Shown here: in pieces, positions 35,199-43,670 of the stretch
Layout of the letters: every line of letters starts with the position of its first letter
Position numbering within the stretch: position 1 is the stretch's first letter
From: CAYSDH01 sp964429805
GTDB lineage: Bacteria > Bacteroidota > Bacteroidia > Flavobacteriales_D > JABDKJ01
Assembly: GCA_964429805.1 (NCBI GenBank)
Contig: CAYSDH010000016.1
Location: 1-53,047, forward strand
Direction of reading: 5' to 3'
DNA: 53,047 bases
The notes under the pieces: model-generated
The model's database searches: none
What the model saw: only the letters and a program-made list of their open reading frames with translations
Told to the model about the DNA's origin: nothing
Program-made: the position numbers and the translations under genes

Positions 35199-36581
35199 TT
35201 ATTCTTCCCAATATTTATCTAGTAGATAGATGAGTGAGGCGATGCTCGCGCAGCCTAATTCTAACTCTCGCTTATTGACATTTTCAAAGACATCTTCTTC
35301 TGAGTGATGGTAGTTAAAGTAGCGCTGCGAGTCTGGCATAAAGCCTATAAGCGCAATGTCTTCATAATGGTCTTTGAGCTTATTAATATCTACTCCACCC
35401 CACCCTTCTATCAGTTCATAAATGCCATAAGGCCTGAGTAGATCTGAGAACGACTGCATGAGCTCAAGTTGGGCTGCACTGCCGTCCATTCCAAATCCGT
35501 AAGGAGTGTGTCCTCCAGCATCGCTCTCTAGTGCGAAAATGTGCTTCTCTTTATTGGCCTTTGCTTCGCTGGCATAGGTCTTGGCTCCGTAGGCTCCATT
35601 TTCCTCGTTCATAAACATGACTACTCGAATGGTGCGCTTGGGTTTGACTCCCATCTCTTTCATAATGCGCAGGGCCTCTACGCAGTGGATTATACCAGCT
35701 CCGTCATCATGTGCACCTTCTCCAATATCCCAAGAGTCTAGGTGCCCACCGATACTGATAATCTCATCTGGATATGTCGACCCTTTTATCTCCCCGATCA
35801 CATTGTGCGAAGTCTTATCAGGAAACGAACGGCAGTCCATCTCCATGCTCAATGTCACTTTTTTGTTAGTGAGAAGAAGACTCAATTCATCTGCCGCTTG
35901 GGTAGAAATGGCAGCAGCCGGTATCTTTTTTACTCCGTCTTCATAACGCATGCTACCCGTATGCGGATGGTCATCTATGGGTGTGGCCAGCGACCTAATG
36001 ATGACGGCTTTTGCCTCATACTTTGCCGCCTCACTAGCTCCAGTTCCTCTAATCGGCCAGCAGGCTCCATAGGCGTGAAAAGTCTTGATAAATTTTTGGT
36101 CAAATGGCTTATTGATAAAGACGATTTTCCCTTTCAATTTTCCGGCCGCTCCGAGTTCATTGAGATGCGCAATGTCTTTTGCCATGACGACATCTCCTGA
36201 CAAAAGCCCATCTGTACCGATGCTAAAACCTAAGGCCAATAGTTTGATGCGATTAATCTTCCCATCTCCCGTTTCATAGTAGGCCACCTCTTTGGTTCCT
36301 CTTTCCCAATGCGGTATGGCCGTCTCTTGAAGTCTGGTCTCAAAACCATAGGACTTTAAAAGTCGCTCGCCCCACACTACCGCCATCTCCGCTTCTGCCG
36401 ACCCGGTTAATCGGGCTCCAATGTCTTTGCAGAGACTTCTCAAGTCTTCATAGGCACGACCTTCTTCCAGGGCGATGTCAAACATTTTTCTGACCACCAC
36501 AGAATCTTCATCTGTGGGCTGCGCGGATACACTTAACATATTCATCAAAATCAAAAGGCAAAGCAGAATACGTAGTCTCAT
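35199..36581 (-). CDS. secreted M28-family zinc peptidase (carboxypeptidase Q-like)
   Basis: A 460-residue exported aminopeptidase/carboxypeptidase Q-like enzyme. ATG 36581 is chosen because it opens a clear signal peptide (MRLRILLCLLILMNMLSVSA-Q); the longer frame to 36638 has no such start. A PA-like inserted domain lies at about 110-250. The dizinc site reads 'SIGGHLDSWDIGEGAHDDGAG' (His and the bridging Asp), 'FMNEENGAYGA' (catalytic Glu), 'ALESDAGG' (Asp) and a final 'FNYHHSEED' (His). Expected in periplasm or outside. Monocistronic; divergent from the lipoprotein hydrolase. Confidence 0.9.
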   Translation of the reverse strand: MRLRILLCLLILMNMLSVSAQPTDEDSVVVRKMFDIALEEGRAYEDLRSLCKDIGARLTGSAEAEMAVVWGERLLKSYGFETRLQETAIPHWERGTKEVAYYETGDGKINRIKLLALGFSIGTDGLLSGDVVMAKDIAHLNELGAAGKLKGKIVFINKPFDQKFIKTFHAYGACWPIRGTGASEAAKYEAKAVIIRSLATPIDDHPHTGSMRYEDGVKKIPAAAISTQAADELSLLLTNKKVTLSMEMDCRSFPDKTSHNVIGEIKGSTYPDEIISIGGHLDSWDIGEGAHDDGAGIIHCVEALRIMKEMGVKPKRTIRVVMFMNEENGAYGAKTYASEAKANKEKHIFALESDAGGHTPYGFGMDGSAAQLELMQSFSDLLRPYGIYELIEGWGGVDINKLKDHYEDIALIGFMPDSQRYFNYHHSEEDVFENVNKRELELGCASIASLIYLLDKYWEE

Positions 36582-36737
36582 TTTTATCAGGAATTTCTTT
36601 TGCTGAAAGTAGCCAAAAGAGAGAATTGAAGTGAACAATTGCTAACTTCAATCCAAGGATGAGTCACGTACACCTTACAACTCACAGGCGTGTTTGACTC
36701 CAGAATCAGAAAACAAACCAAGAAACCTAGCCTATTC

Positions 36738-37769
36738 ATGCGCATCATAGCCGTCCTTTCAGTACTCGTTTTTCTCAGTGCATGTGACAGTCAAGAAGAG
36801 TCTCAAAAGAAGATTGAAACAACTAACACTAGTAAGGAGATTGCCCTTAAAATCACGGAGAAAAAAATTCTAATTGACACACCCAAAGGCAAGTTTAACG
36901 TGTGGACCAAGAGTGTGGGCGACAGCCCGACTAAGCGTGTCCTTCTGCTCCACGGAGGCCCTGGAGGCACACATGAGTTTTTCGAATGCTTTGAAGACCA
37001 CATGCCTCAAGAAGGCATAGAGTTTATCTATTACGACCAACTCGGTTCACATTTTAGTGACCAACCGAGTGACACTAGCCTTTGGACCATTGAGCGATTT
37101 GTAGATGAAGTGGAGCAAGTGAGAGTGGCGCTTGGACTTAACAAAGACAACTTCTATCTCTACGGTCAATCGTGGGGAGGAATTTTAGCTGCAGAGTACG
37201 CGCTAAAGCATCAGGATAAAATGAAAGGCCTCATCATTTCTAACATGGTGATGGACATACAAGACTACTGTGACTATGCCAAAGAAGTGCTTGGTCCGCA
37301 AATGCCCGCTGGCGTGTTTGAAGAAATAATGGCCATTGAGGCTGAAGAAGACTATAGCAATCCGCGGTACATGGAGCTTTTAACGAAACACCACTACTCT
37401 GAGCACATCATGAGAAAGCCTGAGGCGGAATGGCCCGATGCCGTGAAGCGTGCCTTTGAGCATCTCAATCCAGAAGTGTATGTCTTTATGCAAGGTCACT
37501 CAGAATTTGGCATTACTGCTGGCGCAACGCTAATCGGTTGGTCTGTAAAAGACCGACTACCAGAGTTGAGTGTACCAACTCTTTCTATTGGTGCACAGCA
37601 TGACAGTATGGACCCTGAGCACATGAAGTGGATAGCCACTCAGGTTCATCACGGTCGGTCGTTGCACTGCCCAGATGGCTCACACCTTTGTCAGTATGAT
37701 GACCCAAAGCACTTCTTTCCGGGACTAATCTCCTTCATTCACGATGTGGATCAGGGCTCATTCAATTAA
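36738..37769 (+). CDS. lipoprotein proline iminopeptidase-like alpha/beta hydrolase
   Basis: A 343-residue S33-family hydrolase that cuts N-terminal proline or another small residue. ATG 36738 opens a lipoprotein signal ('MRIIAVLSVLVFLSAC-DSQ'), with lipobox Leu-Ser-Ala-Cys, so it is membrane-anchored in the periplasm or outer membrane. Motifs: oxyanion 'LLHGGPGGTHE', nucleophile 'YGQSWGGILAAEYAL', Asp in 'IGAQHDSMDP' and His in 'CPDGSHLCQYDDP'. Proline-rich peptide use would link with PruA and the two other exported proteases, though this is only context. Two small genes follow in the same direction. Confidence 0.88.
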   Translation: MRIIAVLSVLVFLSACDSQEESQKKIETTNTSKEIALKITEKKILIDTPKGKFNVWTKSVGDSPTKRVLLLHGGPGGTHEFFECFEDHMPQEGIEFIYYDQLGSHFSDQPSDTSLWTIERFVDEVEQVRVALGLNKDNFYLYGQSWGGILAAEYALKHQDKMKGLIISNMVMDIQDYCDYAKEVLGPQMPAGVFEEIMAIEAEEDYSNPRYMELLTKHHYSEHIMRKPEAEWPDAVKRAFEHLNPEVYVFMQGHSEFGITAGATLIGWSVKDRLPELSVPTLSIGAQHDSMDPEHMKWIATQVHHGRSLHCPDGSHLCQYDDPKHFFPGLISFIHDVDQGSFN

Positions 37770-37779
37770 ATAAACATAC

Positions 37780-38103
37780 ATGCTAGGACTTTTATTAATC
37801 TACTTCGTAGGTAAGGTTTTTTACAATCTTGCTGAAGAATACAACCGTCATCTTTGGGGATTTGCCATAGCAGGAGTGGTCAGTTATTACGTGGGCACCT
37901 TTTTGTTTAGTATAGCCATGGTTCTCTACTATGATTATTACTCTTCAGAAGGTTTTGATTCGCTTGATGAACTTAGTCTCAATCTCATGGCCATCCCATT
38001 TGGGCTGCTCACCTGCTGGTTTTTTTACAAACTCTTGGAGCGCAACTGGTCGAAAACTCTAATACATGAGGATGACCGAAACATCTTAGACGAGAACTTT
38101 TAA
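37780..38103 (+). CDS. small membrane protein of unknown function
   Basis: A 107-residue protein with three predicted membrane segments (about 2-12 with 'MLGLLLIYFVGKVFY', 25-50 and 70-90), ending in a charged tail 'EDDRNILDENF'. I do not recognise the family. It begins 10 bp after the hydrolase stop and ends 14 bp before the TPR gene, so the three form a likely transcription unit that ends at the hairpin 38886-38912. Confidence 0.65.
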   Translation: MLGLLLIYFVGKVFYNLAEEYNRHLWGFAIAGVVSYYVGTFLFSIAMVLYYDYYSSEGFDSLDELSLNLMAIPFGLLTCWFFYKLLERNWSKTLIHEDDRNILDENF

Positions 38104-38117
38104 TCTCAGATTCAAAA

Positions 38118-38858
38118 ATGGGGCGTTTTTATTTCATCATCATTCTTCTGCAGGCTTACTGTCTGTGGCATGCATACTCCAACAACTCTGAAAGAAAGTG
38201 GTACTACCTCATCTTCTTTTTGCCCGCTATAGGCAGTTTGTTTTACCTCTACAAGAATTTTTATAGCCGAGAAAATGTGTCAAAGTTGACCGATGGTATT
38301 CAAGGTCTAGTAGACAGCGGGCATGAAGTAAGACAACTTGAAGAGGCCTTAGATTTTTCAGACACTAAAAAGAATCGTTGCCTGTTGGCGGAGGCTTATT
38401 TAGAGCATGAACGATATGATGATGCGATTGAACTATTAGAATCATGCTTTAGGGATTTCAACCTTGGCAACAACGATGTGACGCAGCAACTAGTCAAGGC
38501 GTATTACCTCAAAGATGATTTCGCACGTACCGTGGAGCTTGCAGAGCAAATATCAGAAGTCAAAGAGTTTGACGACTCTATGGAAAAAGTAGCCTATGCG
38601 TGGTCACTGCACCACACGGGAGATGACACCGCAGCTGAGCAAGTATTTTCTGAAATGGATGGAAGCTATTGCAACTACCGTCATCGTTTTGAATTTGCGA
38701 AGTTTTTAAATCGCAGCGGTCGCGGTGAAAGGGCTGGAGAGAAGCTCGAAGAGATTTTAAATGAAGGTTCGAAAATTGCAAAGTCTGAGCGGAGGCAGCA
38801 CAGATCTGTGCTTCAAGAAGCATCGGTTTACCTCAAAGAAATGGAGCGTGTGGGCTGA
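38118..38858 (+). CDS. TPR-repeat membrane protein, function unknown
   Basis: A 246-residue protein. The N-terminal 45 residues hold two hydrophobic segments ('FYFIIILLQAYCLWHAY' and 'WYYLIFFLPAIGSLFYLYKNFY'), like a PLDc_N-type membrane anchor. The remainder is helical with tetratricopeptide-like repeats ('RCLLAEAYLEHERYDDAIELLESCFRDF', 'LVKAYYLKDDFARTVELAEQI', 'AYAWSLHHTGDDTAAEQVFSEM', 'FAKFLNRSGRGERAGEKLEEIL'). Probably a protein-interaction scaffold on the membrane. Cytoplasmic or periplasmic side cannot be decided. Confidence 0.7.
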   Translation: MGRFYFIIILLQAYCLWHAYSNNSERKWYYLIFFLPAIGSLFYLYKNFYSRENVSKLTDGIQGLVDSGHEVRQLEEALDFSDTKKNRCLLAEAYLEHERYDDAIELLESCFRDFNLGNNDVTQQLVKAYYLKDDFARTVELAEQISEVKEFDDSMEKVAYAWSLHHTGDDTAAEQVFSEMDGSYCNYRHRFEFAKFLNRSGRGERAGEKLEEILNEGSKIAKSERRQHRSVLQEASVYLKEMERVG

Positions 38859-38880
38859 AAGACGCTGACAAATTGAACAA

Positions 38881-38916
38881 AAAAAGGCCGTCTCGTTTAA
38901 AACGAGACGGCCTTTT
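38881..38916. terminator. bidirectional rho-independent terminator
   Basis: A 12-bp perfect stem (38886-38897 with 38901-38912) and 3-nt loop, preceded by an A run and followed by TTTT. It lies between the convergent TPR gene and the lipocalin-like lipoprotein and suits both directions. Confidence 0.9.
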
Positions 38917-38936
38917 CTGTAATGAAGTAAGAATCT

Positions 38937-39392
38937 TTACTGAGCCGTAAATGTCTCAACATAGACCACTGAGGTTCCGCCATTATCGACAGTCTCGCTA
39001 ATCTTTAGTGTTGTAGCAGAGAGTTCTACGATGTTAAACGTATCTCCATCTAATTGAATCATACCCGCAGCTGGGAATGACCAAGCTGCCACTCCTAAAG
39101 TGTCATAAGGGTCCCCATAACAGTTAGTCGCGCCTTCAGTCACAGTAACCATTGTGGTAGTGTATGTCGACTCATCATCTTTGTCACAATCGTTCCAAGC
39201 AGCGTACCAGTCTGTGGTCTGCCCTCCTGAAGTTGCTTCAAATCCTGAAACAATCCACGGTGATCCGTTTACTAGTTTTTGAGTATCTGATGTTGTAGCT
39301 GCAGGCTCATCCTCATCTTTCTTGCAAGACGTTGCAAAAAGAAGACCGGCCACTGCTGCCAGCATTATTATATTCTTAAGTGTAGATTTCAT
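38937..39392 (-). CDS. small lipoprotein, lipocalin-like
   Basis: A 151-residue lipoprotein: signal 'MKSTLKNIIMLAAVAGLLFATSC' with lipobox ATSC, followed by 'KKDEDEP', an acidic tract after the Cys as in surface-exported Bacteroidota lipoproteins. The rest is predicted beta-rich ('NGSPWIVSGFEATSGGQTTDWYAAWNDCDKDDESTYTTTMVTVTEGATNC...GMIQLDGDTFNIVELSATTLKISET'), the pattern of the lipocalin-like domain often found in this phylum. Ligand unknown. Its transcript ends at the bidirectional hairpin. Confidence 0.75.
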   Translation of the reverse strand: MKSTLKNIIMLAAVAGLLFATSCKKDEDEPAATTSDTQKLVNGSPWIVSGFEATSGGQTTDWYAAWNDCDKDDESTYTTTMVTVTEGATNCYGDPYDTLGVAAWSFPAAGMIQLDGDTFNIVELSATTLKISETVDNGGTSVVYVETFTAQ

Positions 39393-39515
39393 AGAAATTA
39401 ATTGATTCTGTTAGGCCGCAAACCTAGTAAAAAGGAAAGTACCTTTAGACGCGCTATAGAGTTGACCATCAACCTCAGGTGCGTGAATAAAGTGTGACAA
39501 CAATATAAAAGTCAA

Positions 39516-39971
39516 ATGAAGAAGTTTCTCCTGTTAACAGTCTTAACGGTTCTTATTAGTCAAGGATGTAAAAAGGACGATGATGTGGATCAGCGTGCTA
39601 TTGATGAAGAGAAAATACAGCAATTTATGTCTGACAGAAATTCGGATGGTATCGCTACAGGCTCTGGTCTTTACTATGTCATCTTTGAAGAAGGCAACGG
39701 GCTTTTTCCAGTAGACACCTCTTCGGTCAAGGTCAACTATCTTGGAAAACTGGAAGACGGAGCCGTGTTTGATGAGAGTCCAAATGGCGGGATAGAATTT
39801 CCACTGAGTGGCGTGATTCAAGGCTGGCAAGAAGGCATACCTTATTTCAGCGAAGGTGGTTCTGGCGCTTTATTGATACCTAGTCATCTTGGCTATGGCG
39901 CAAGTGGTAATGGCTCAGTACCTCCAAACGCGATTATGTCTTTTGAAATAGACCTGCTAGAAGTCAATTGA
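39516..39971 (+). CDS. FKBP-type peptidyl-prolyl isomerase lipoprotein
   Basis: A 151-residue lipoprotein with signal 'MKKFLLLTVLTVLISQGC' and acidic 'KKDDDVD' after the Cys. The FKBP domain occupies 45-151: 'VKVNYLGKLEDGAVFDESP', 'FPLSGVIQGWQEGIPYFSEGGSGALLIPSHLGYGASGNGSVPPNAIMSFEIDLLEV', with the Tyr, Phe-Asp, Trp and 'IP' positions that line the prolyl-isomerase pocket. Expected to help fold exported proteins. Its stop codon abuts the stop of the convergent monooxygenase gene with no base between. Confidence 0.9.
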   Translation: MKKFLLLTVLTVLISQGCKKDDDVDQRAIDEEKIQQFMSDRNSDGIATGSGLYYVIFEEGNGLFPVDTSSVKVNYLGKLEDGAVFDESPNGGIEFPLSGVIQGWQEGIPYFSEGGSGALLIPSHLGYGASGNGSVPPNAIMSFEIDLLEVN

Positions 39972-41516
39972 TTATTTGAGCAGCAGCTTACCCGCTGTGG
40001 CCTTTCCATCTACTCGCATAGAGTAATAATATACGCCCGCACTCAGCGTATTTTCTGGTTGCCAGTCCGTGGTATTATGCCCTGCCGCAGTATCCTTTTT
40101 GTCTATCAACTTTTCAATTAACTGACCAGCGTTATTGTAGATATACAGACTCACTGTAGATTCTCGTTTAAGGAGATAAGAAAATGTGGTGACCGTCTCT
40201 ACTGGGTTAGGACTGACCGTCAAACCTGTAAACTCATCTGAGCCAAATTCTGCAACACTTGTTGGCAGTTGAGTTAATTCCTCAAGGTCTATCAGTTCAT
40301 CACCTTCTTGATACGCCAAGAAATGATAGTAGATCAAGAACATTTCGTCAGTAGTGTTTAGACCTGCTGACACATCAATAGGCGGATTGTTTGGGTTGTG
40401 CGGATTGCCAGGCATGTTGTTGTACACCGCTTTACCATATATGGTACTCCACTGCGGGATTTTTTGCATGTGCTTGAAGAAGTAAAACTCTTGCCACTCA
40501 AAGTCCCAGTGATTGACTCTCACCAGCGGTATAGTGTCTTGTGCCGGACTGACAGCATACGACTCGATGTAGTCTCCAATAAGGTGCATGTGTGGAAACA
40601 CACTTAAAATCGACACATCTGCGGGCACGAAGTTGAATTCTGCCGTAACCTCTTCTGTCGTGTTGGCCTCGATGGTGAAGTCCCAATTTTCAATAATAGG
40701 ACTCGTATTGACCTCTCTAATCTGAGTGGCATCATCATAAAAGTAGAGTCGTATTCTCGTCTGATCTTCTTGCCCCTGACTACCGGCCGGATAGTGCATA
40801 GCAAAAACTAGATTAGACCCTGCAGGCAAGACTACTCCCAGATTAAAATCTTGTCCATCACTTGGAAAAACTGTTGGGTTTGCACCAGGCGTGTAGCCTC
40901 CAATCAAGCCTTCTGTAGGTCCTCCACAAAAACCGCTTGTGTTGGTTTGAGACGTTCCATCTTCATCAATGTACACCAGACAGTGATGCACTATTTCAGG
41001 ATTACCTGGTATTACTTCAAAGGCCTTAATCTTTTTGTCTTGCAAGAGACCAGTAGGGATAGTAAAGCAAGAATAATCGTCATAGACCGATGTAGCAGCA
41101 CTCACGTGTGGCTCCATAAAAAGTTCTAAATCTGCCGGGGCTGTGATAAAGCCCAGATTATCATACACCGGAGGCGGAGGAGCCAGCGTGGGGTCACCTT
41201 CAGCAGAACCACTTGTCACCCAGTCTACAATGGTTTGAATCTCTTCTGCACTCAACACACGCTCATGCGCATAGTCCTGATACGTAGTGTCGGCAGGCCA
41301 AGGAGGCATATATCCTGTTCCCACAGCGTCAAGAATAGAGTTGGCGTTAATCTGCGCCTCACTATACTCTATCAACGGGAAGGGGGCTATACCGTTGGCA
41401 TTATGACATGCCGTGCAGTTCTCATAGAGCACTTCAGCCACATCTTCTGACCAAGTGACTTGAGCGTGCACACAAACACAGTAAAAAAGGAATAGAGAAG
41501 ACAGTAACAACCTCAT
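39972..41516 (-). CDS. secreted cytochrome c / PHM-like copper monooxygenase fusion with T9SS domain
   Basis: A 514-residue exported protein. Signal peptide 1-18 (VCVHA-Q). A cytochrome c domain at about 20-105 has the haem motif C34-T-A-C37-H38 and probable axial Met70. Then a copper type II ascorbate-dependent monooxygenase fold (about 125-405): His177-His178 ('IVHHCLVYID'), His241 ('FAMHYPAG'), His309-x-His311 ('FPHMHLIGDY') and Met392 ('EMFLIYYHF'). These six match in order and approximate spacing the CuH and CuM ligands of peptidylglycine hydroxylating monooxygenase. The C-terminus ('LTVSPNPVETVTTFSYLL...AGKLLLK') is a T9SS sorting domain. Probable role: hydroxylation using electrons delivered through the haem; substrate unknown. 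Confidence 0.85.
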   Translation of the reverse strand: MRLLLSSLFLFYCVCVHAQVTWSEDVAEVLYENCTACHNANGIAPFPLIEYSEAQINANSILDAVGTGYMPPWPADTTYQDYAHERVLSAEEIQTIVDWVTSGSAEGDPTLAPPPPVYDNLGFITAPADLELFMEPHVSAATSVYDDYSCFTIPTGLLQDKKIKAFEVIPGNPEIVHHCLVYIDEDGTSQTNTSGFCGGPTEGLIGGYTPGANPTVFPSDGQDFNLGVVLPAGSNLVFAMHYPAGSQGQEDQTRIRLYFYDDATQIREVNTSPIIENWDFTIEANTTEEVTAEFNFVPADVSILSVFPHMHLIGDYIESYAVSPAQDTIPLVRVNHWDFEWQEFYFFKHMQKIPQWSTIYGKAVYNNMPGNPHNPNNPPIDVSAGLNTTDEMFLIYYHFLAYQEGDELIDLEELTQLPTSVAEFGSDEFTGLTVSPNPVETVTTFSYLLKRESTVSLYIYNNAGQLIEKLIDKKDTAAGHNTTDWQPENTLSAGVYYYSMRVDGKATAGKLLLK

Positions 41517-41608
41517 AGCAAAACGTATTTTATAACACTGAAATTACTGAATATGAGGCTATTCTATAATCAATAGGGCAGAATTGAATAACATTTAAGT
41601 TGGAAGAC

Positions 41609-41616
41609 TACCTTCG
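41609..41616 (+). promoter_or_regulatory. putative -7 box (TACCTTCG) for lgt
   Basis: TACCTTCG fits TAnnTTCG and ends 6 nt before the first ATG of lgt. A TTG at 41584-41586 is 22 nt upstream. Confidence 0.35.
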
Positions 41617-41622
41617 CTGCCA

Positions 41623-42456
41623 ATGATGCTGATGCAAATAGTGTGGGATGTCGACCCTGAAATTGGAGGAGTCGGCTCAGTGAATCTTAGGTATTACGGG
41701 CTCCTATTTGTGCTCGGACTGTGGCTGGGCTATCAGATTGTCAAGAGATACTACACGAAAGAAGGCATTGAGTTAGCTAAACTAGACAGCCTAACCACCT
41801 ACATCATCATTGGTACGTTGGTGGGTGCGCGAATAGGTCACTGTCTGTTTTATGATTGGGCCTACTACTCGCAGCATTTGCTTGAGATTATCATTCCATT
41901 TCAAGAAGGCCCTGATGGCTGGAAGTTCACAGGAATTGCAGGCCTAGCTAGCCACGGAGGAGTGCTCGGTGTATTCATAGCCATCTTTTTGTACCAACGA
42001 AAATTTCCTGGCAGTCTGCTTTCTGTGCTTGACAAAGTATCTGTGGGCGCAGCTGTGACAGCCATGTTTATTCGTCTGGGAAATCTGTTTAACTCAGAGA
42101 TTATAGGAAAAGCCACGGGCGGTGACTGGGGCTTCATATTTAAACGAGTCGATGACGTGGCCAGACACCCGACACAATTGTATGAGTCAGGCTCCTATTT
42201 CTTAATCTTCTTGCTCCTGTTCTCTGTCTACCCCAAAAAGAAACAGTCACACGGCTTTGTGTTTGGACTGTTTTTCGTGCTCTTATTTATTGCCCGATTC
42301 TGCATTGAATTTTTCAAAGAAAACCAGGTCAATTTTGAAGACGGCATGTCACTGAACATGGGGCAGTGGCTGAGTATTCCCTTTATACTAGCTGGTCTCT
42401 CCATGATGTGGTACGCTAGCAGAAAAAACAGCTCTTCTCCAGCTCAAGAGTCTTAG
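41623..42456 (+). CDS. lgt: phosphatidylglycerol--prolipoprotein diacylglyceryl transferase
   Basis: Adds the diacylglyceryl group to the lipobox Cys, the first step in lipoprotein maturation, at the inner membrane. The 277-residue protein has about seven hydrophobic segments and the motifs 'VNLRYYGLLFVLGLWLGY', 'GARIGHCLFYDW', 'GLASHGGVLGVF' (key His), 'RLGNLFNSEIIGKAT' (conserved Arg/Asn-Glu signature) and 'RHPTQLYESGSYF'. Several in-frame Met (positions 1, 2 and 4) could start. Four or more of its likely substrates are encoded in this window. Confidence 0.95.
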   Translation: MMLMQIVWDVDPEIGGVGSVNLRYYGLLFVLGLWLGYQIVKRYYTKEGIELAKLDSLTTYIIIGTLVGARIGHCLFYDWAYYSQHLLEIIIPFQEGPDGWKFTGIAGLASHGGVLGVFIAIFLYQRKFPGSLLSVLDKVSVGAAVTAMFIRLGNLFNSEIIGKATGGDWGFIFKRVDDVARHPTQLYESGSYFLIFLLLFSVYPKKKQSHGFVFGLFFVLLFIARFCIEFFKENQVNFEDGMSLNMGQWLSIPFILAGLSMMWYASRKNSSSPAQES

Positions 42457-42541
42457 GCTTCAAAGTCAAGAGGCATTGTTGGCTGATTGAGTGAGTTTAG
42501 TCAGCATTATGCACCAATCTCATGTCTATATTTACGTAGCC

Positions 42542-43636
42542 ATGATTGGAACTCGATTCTCAAAATATATTCCAGAAGCAGACGAGCGTACGCCCTTCGA
42601 AAAACTGCTGGACTTGTTCCTCGAATTGATGGTGCACACCTCTGGAGATATTGACGAGACCTTCCGCTGGATGAAAGAGCTCGATGATGCGCATGGCATC
42701 ACTACTGAAGACTATACGCTAAAAGATTTCAGAAAGGAACTGGAAGAGAAAATGTACGTGGAGCGCAGTGCTGACGGAGGAGGCAAACTCTCTGCCAAGA
42801 CAGAAAAGCTGATTAGACAGCGTAGTCTTGACCAGATATTTGGCAACATGAAGCAAGGTCGCAAAGGCGCACATGGCACTCCATACTCTGGCCTTGGTGA
42901 TGAAGCGACATCAGACAGGCGACCATTTAGATTTGGTGACAGCAATAGTCAAATTGACTTCACGGCCAGTCTGCGCAACAGCCAGAAAAGAAATGGCCTG
43001 GATAACTTCAACCTGCATGAAGACGACTTAGAAGTTGTGGAAAATCAGCAGAAGAGCGCGATGGCTACTGTGCTAATGATTGACATCTCCCACTCGATGA
43101 TACTCTATGGCGAAGACCGAATTACGCCTGCCAAAAAAGTAGCCATGGCCTTGGCAGAATTAATCACCACGCGCTATCCGAAAGATACGCTTGAGATTGT
43201 GGTGTTTGGCAATGATGCGTGGCAAGTAAAAATCAAAGACCTGCCTTACTTGCAAGTCGGTCCCTATCATACCAACACAGTGGCTGGCTTAGAGCTCGCC
43301 ATGGATTTATTGAGAAGGAAGAAGATGTCTAACAAGCAGATTTTCATGATTACAGATGGCAAACCAACGTGCCTCAAAGAAAAAGATGGCAGCTACTATC
43401 AAAATAGCTGGGGACGCGACCCGAGGGTAATTAATAAGACCATAGACTTGGCAGTCCAGTGCCGTAAACTCGACATCCCTATTACTACGTTTATGATTGC
43501 TCAAGACCCCTACTTGCAGCAGTTTGTTGAAGATTTTACGGAAGCGAATAAAGGCAAAGCATTTTTTAGCGGCCTGCAAGGATTAGGCGAATTCATATTT
43601 GCTGACTACGAAACGAATAAGAGAAAAAGAATGTGA
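42542..43636 (+). CDS. VWA-domain protein paired with a MoxR-type AAA ATPase
   Basis: A 364-residue cytoplasmic protein. Residues 1-160 are helical and charged ('TPFEKLLDLFLELMVHTSGDIDETFRWMKEL', 'KLSAKTEKLIRQRSLDQIFGNMK'); residues 170-350 are a von Willebrand A domain with a complete MIDAS: Asp181-x-Ser183-x-Ser185 ('MIDISHS'), a Thr in 'VGPYHTNTVAGLELAMDLL' and Asp in 'MITDGKPT'. It resembles the CoxE/ViaA/NorD type. ATG 42542 is chosen; upstream GTG and ATG in frame add 17 residues of unlikely sequence. The AAA gene follows after 34 bp. Such pairs act as metal-dependent assembly or maturation machines in known cases; the client here is unknown. Confidence 0.85.
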   Translation: MIGTRFSKYIPEADERTPFEKLLDLFLELMVHTSGDIDETFRWMKELDDAHGITTEDYTLKDFRKELEEKMYVERSADGGGKLSAKTEKLIRQRSLDQIFGNMKQGRKGAHGTPYSGLGDEATSDRRPFRFGDSNSQIDFTASLRNSQKRNGLDNFNLHEDDLEVVENQQKSAMATVLMIDISHSMILYGEDRITPAKKVAMALAELITTRYPKDTLEIVVFGNDAWQVKIKDLPYLQVGPYHTNTVAGLELAMDLLRRKKMSNKQIFMITDGKPTCLKEKDGSYYQNSWGRDPRVINKTIDLAVQCRKLDIPITTFMIAQDPYLQQFVEDFTEANKGKAFFSGLQGLGEFIFADYETNKRKRM

Positions 43637-43670
43637 CCGACATGATGTAGGTCAACCAAGAGAGTGAATA

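Noticed and set aside
35742..36200. 152-codon open frame opposite the M28 peptidase
   Set aside because: Antisense shadow of a gene with complete metal-site motifs.
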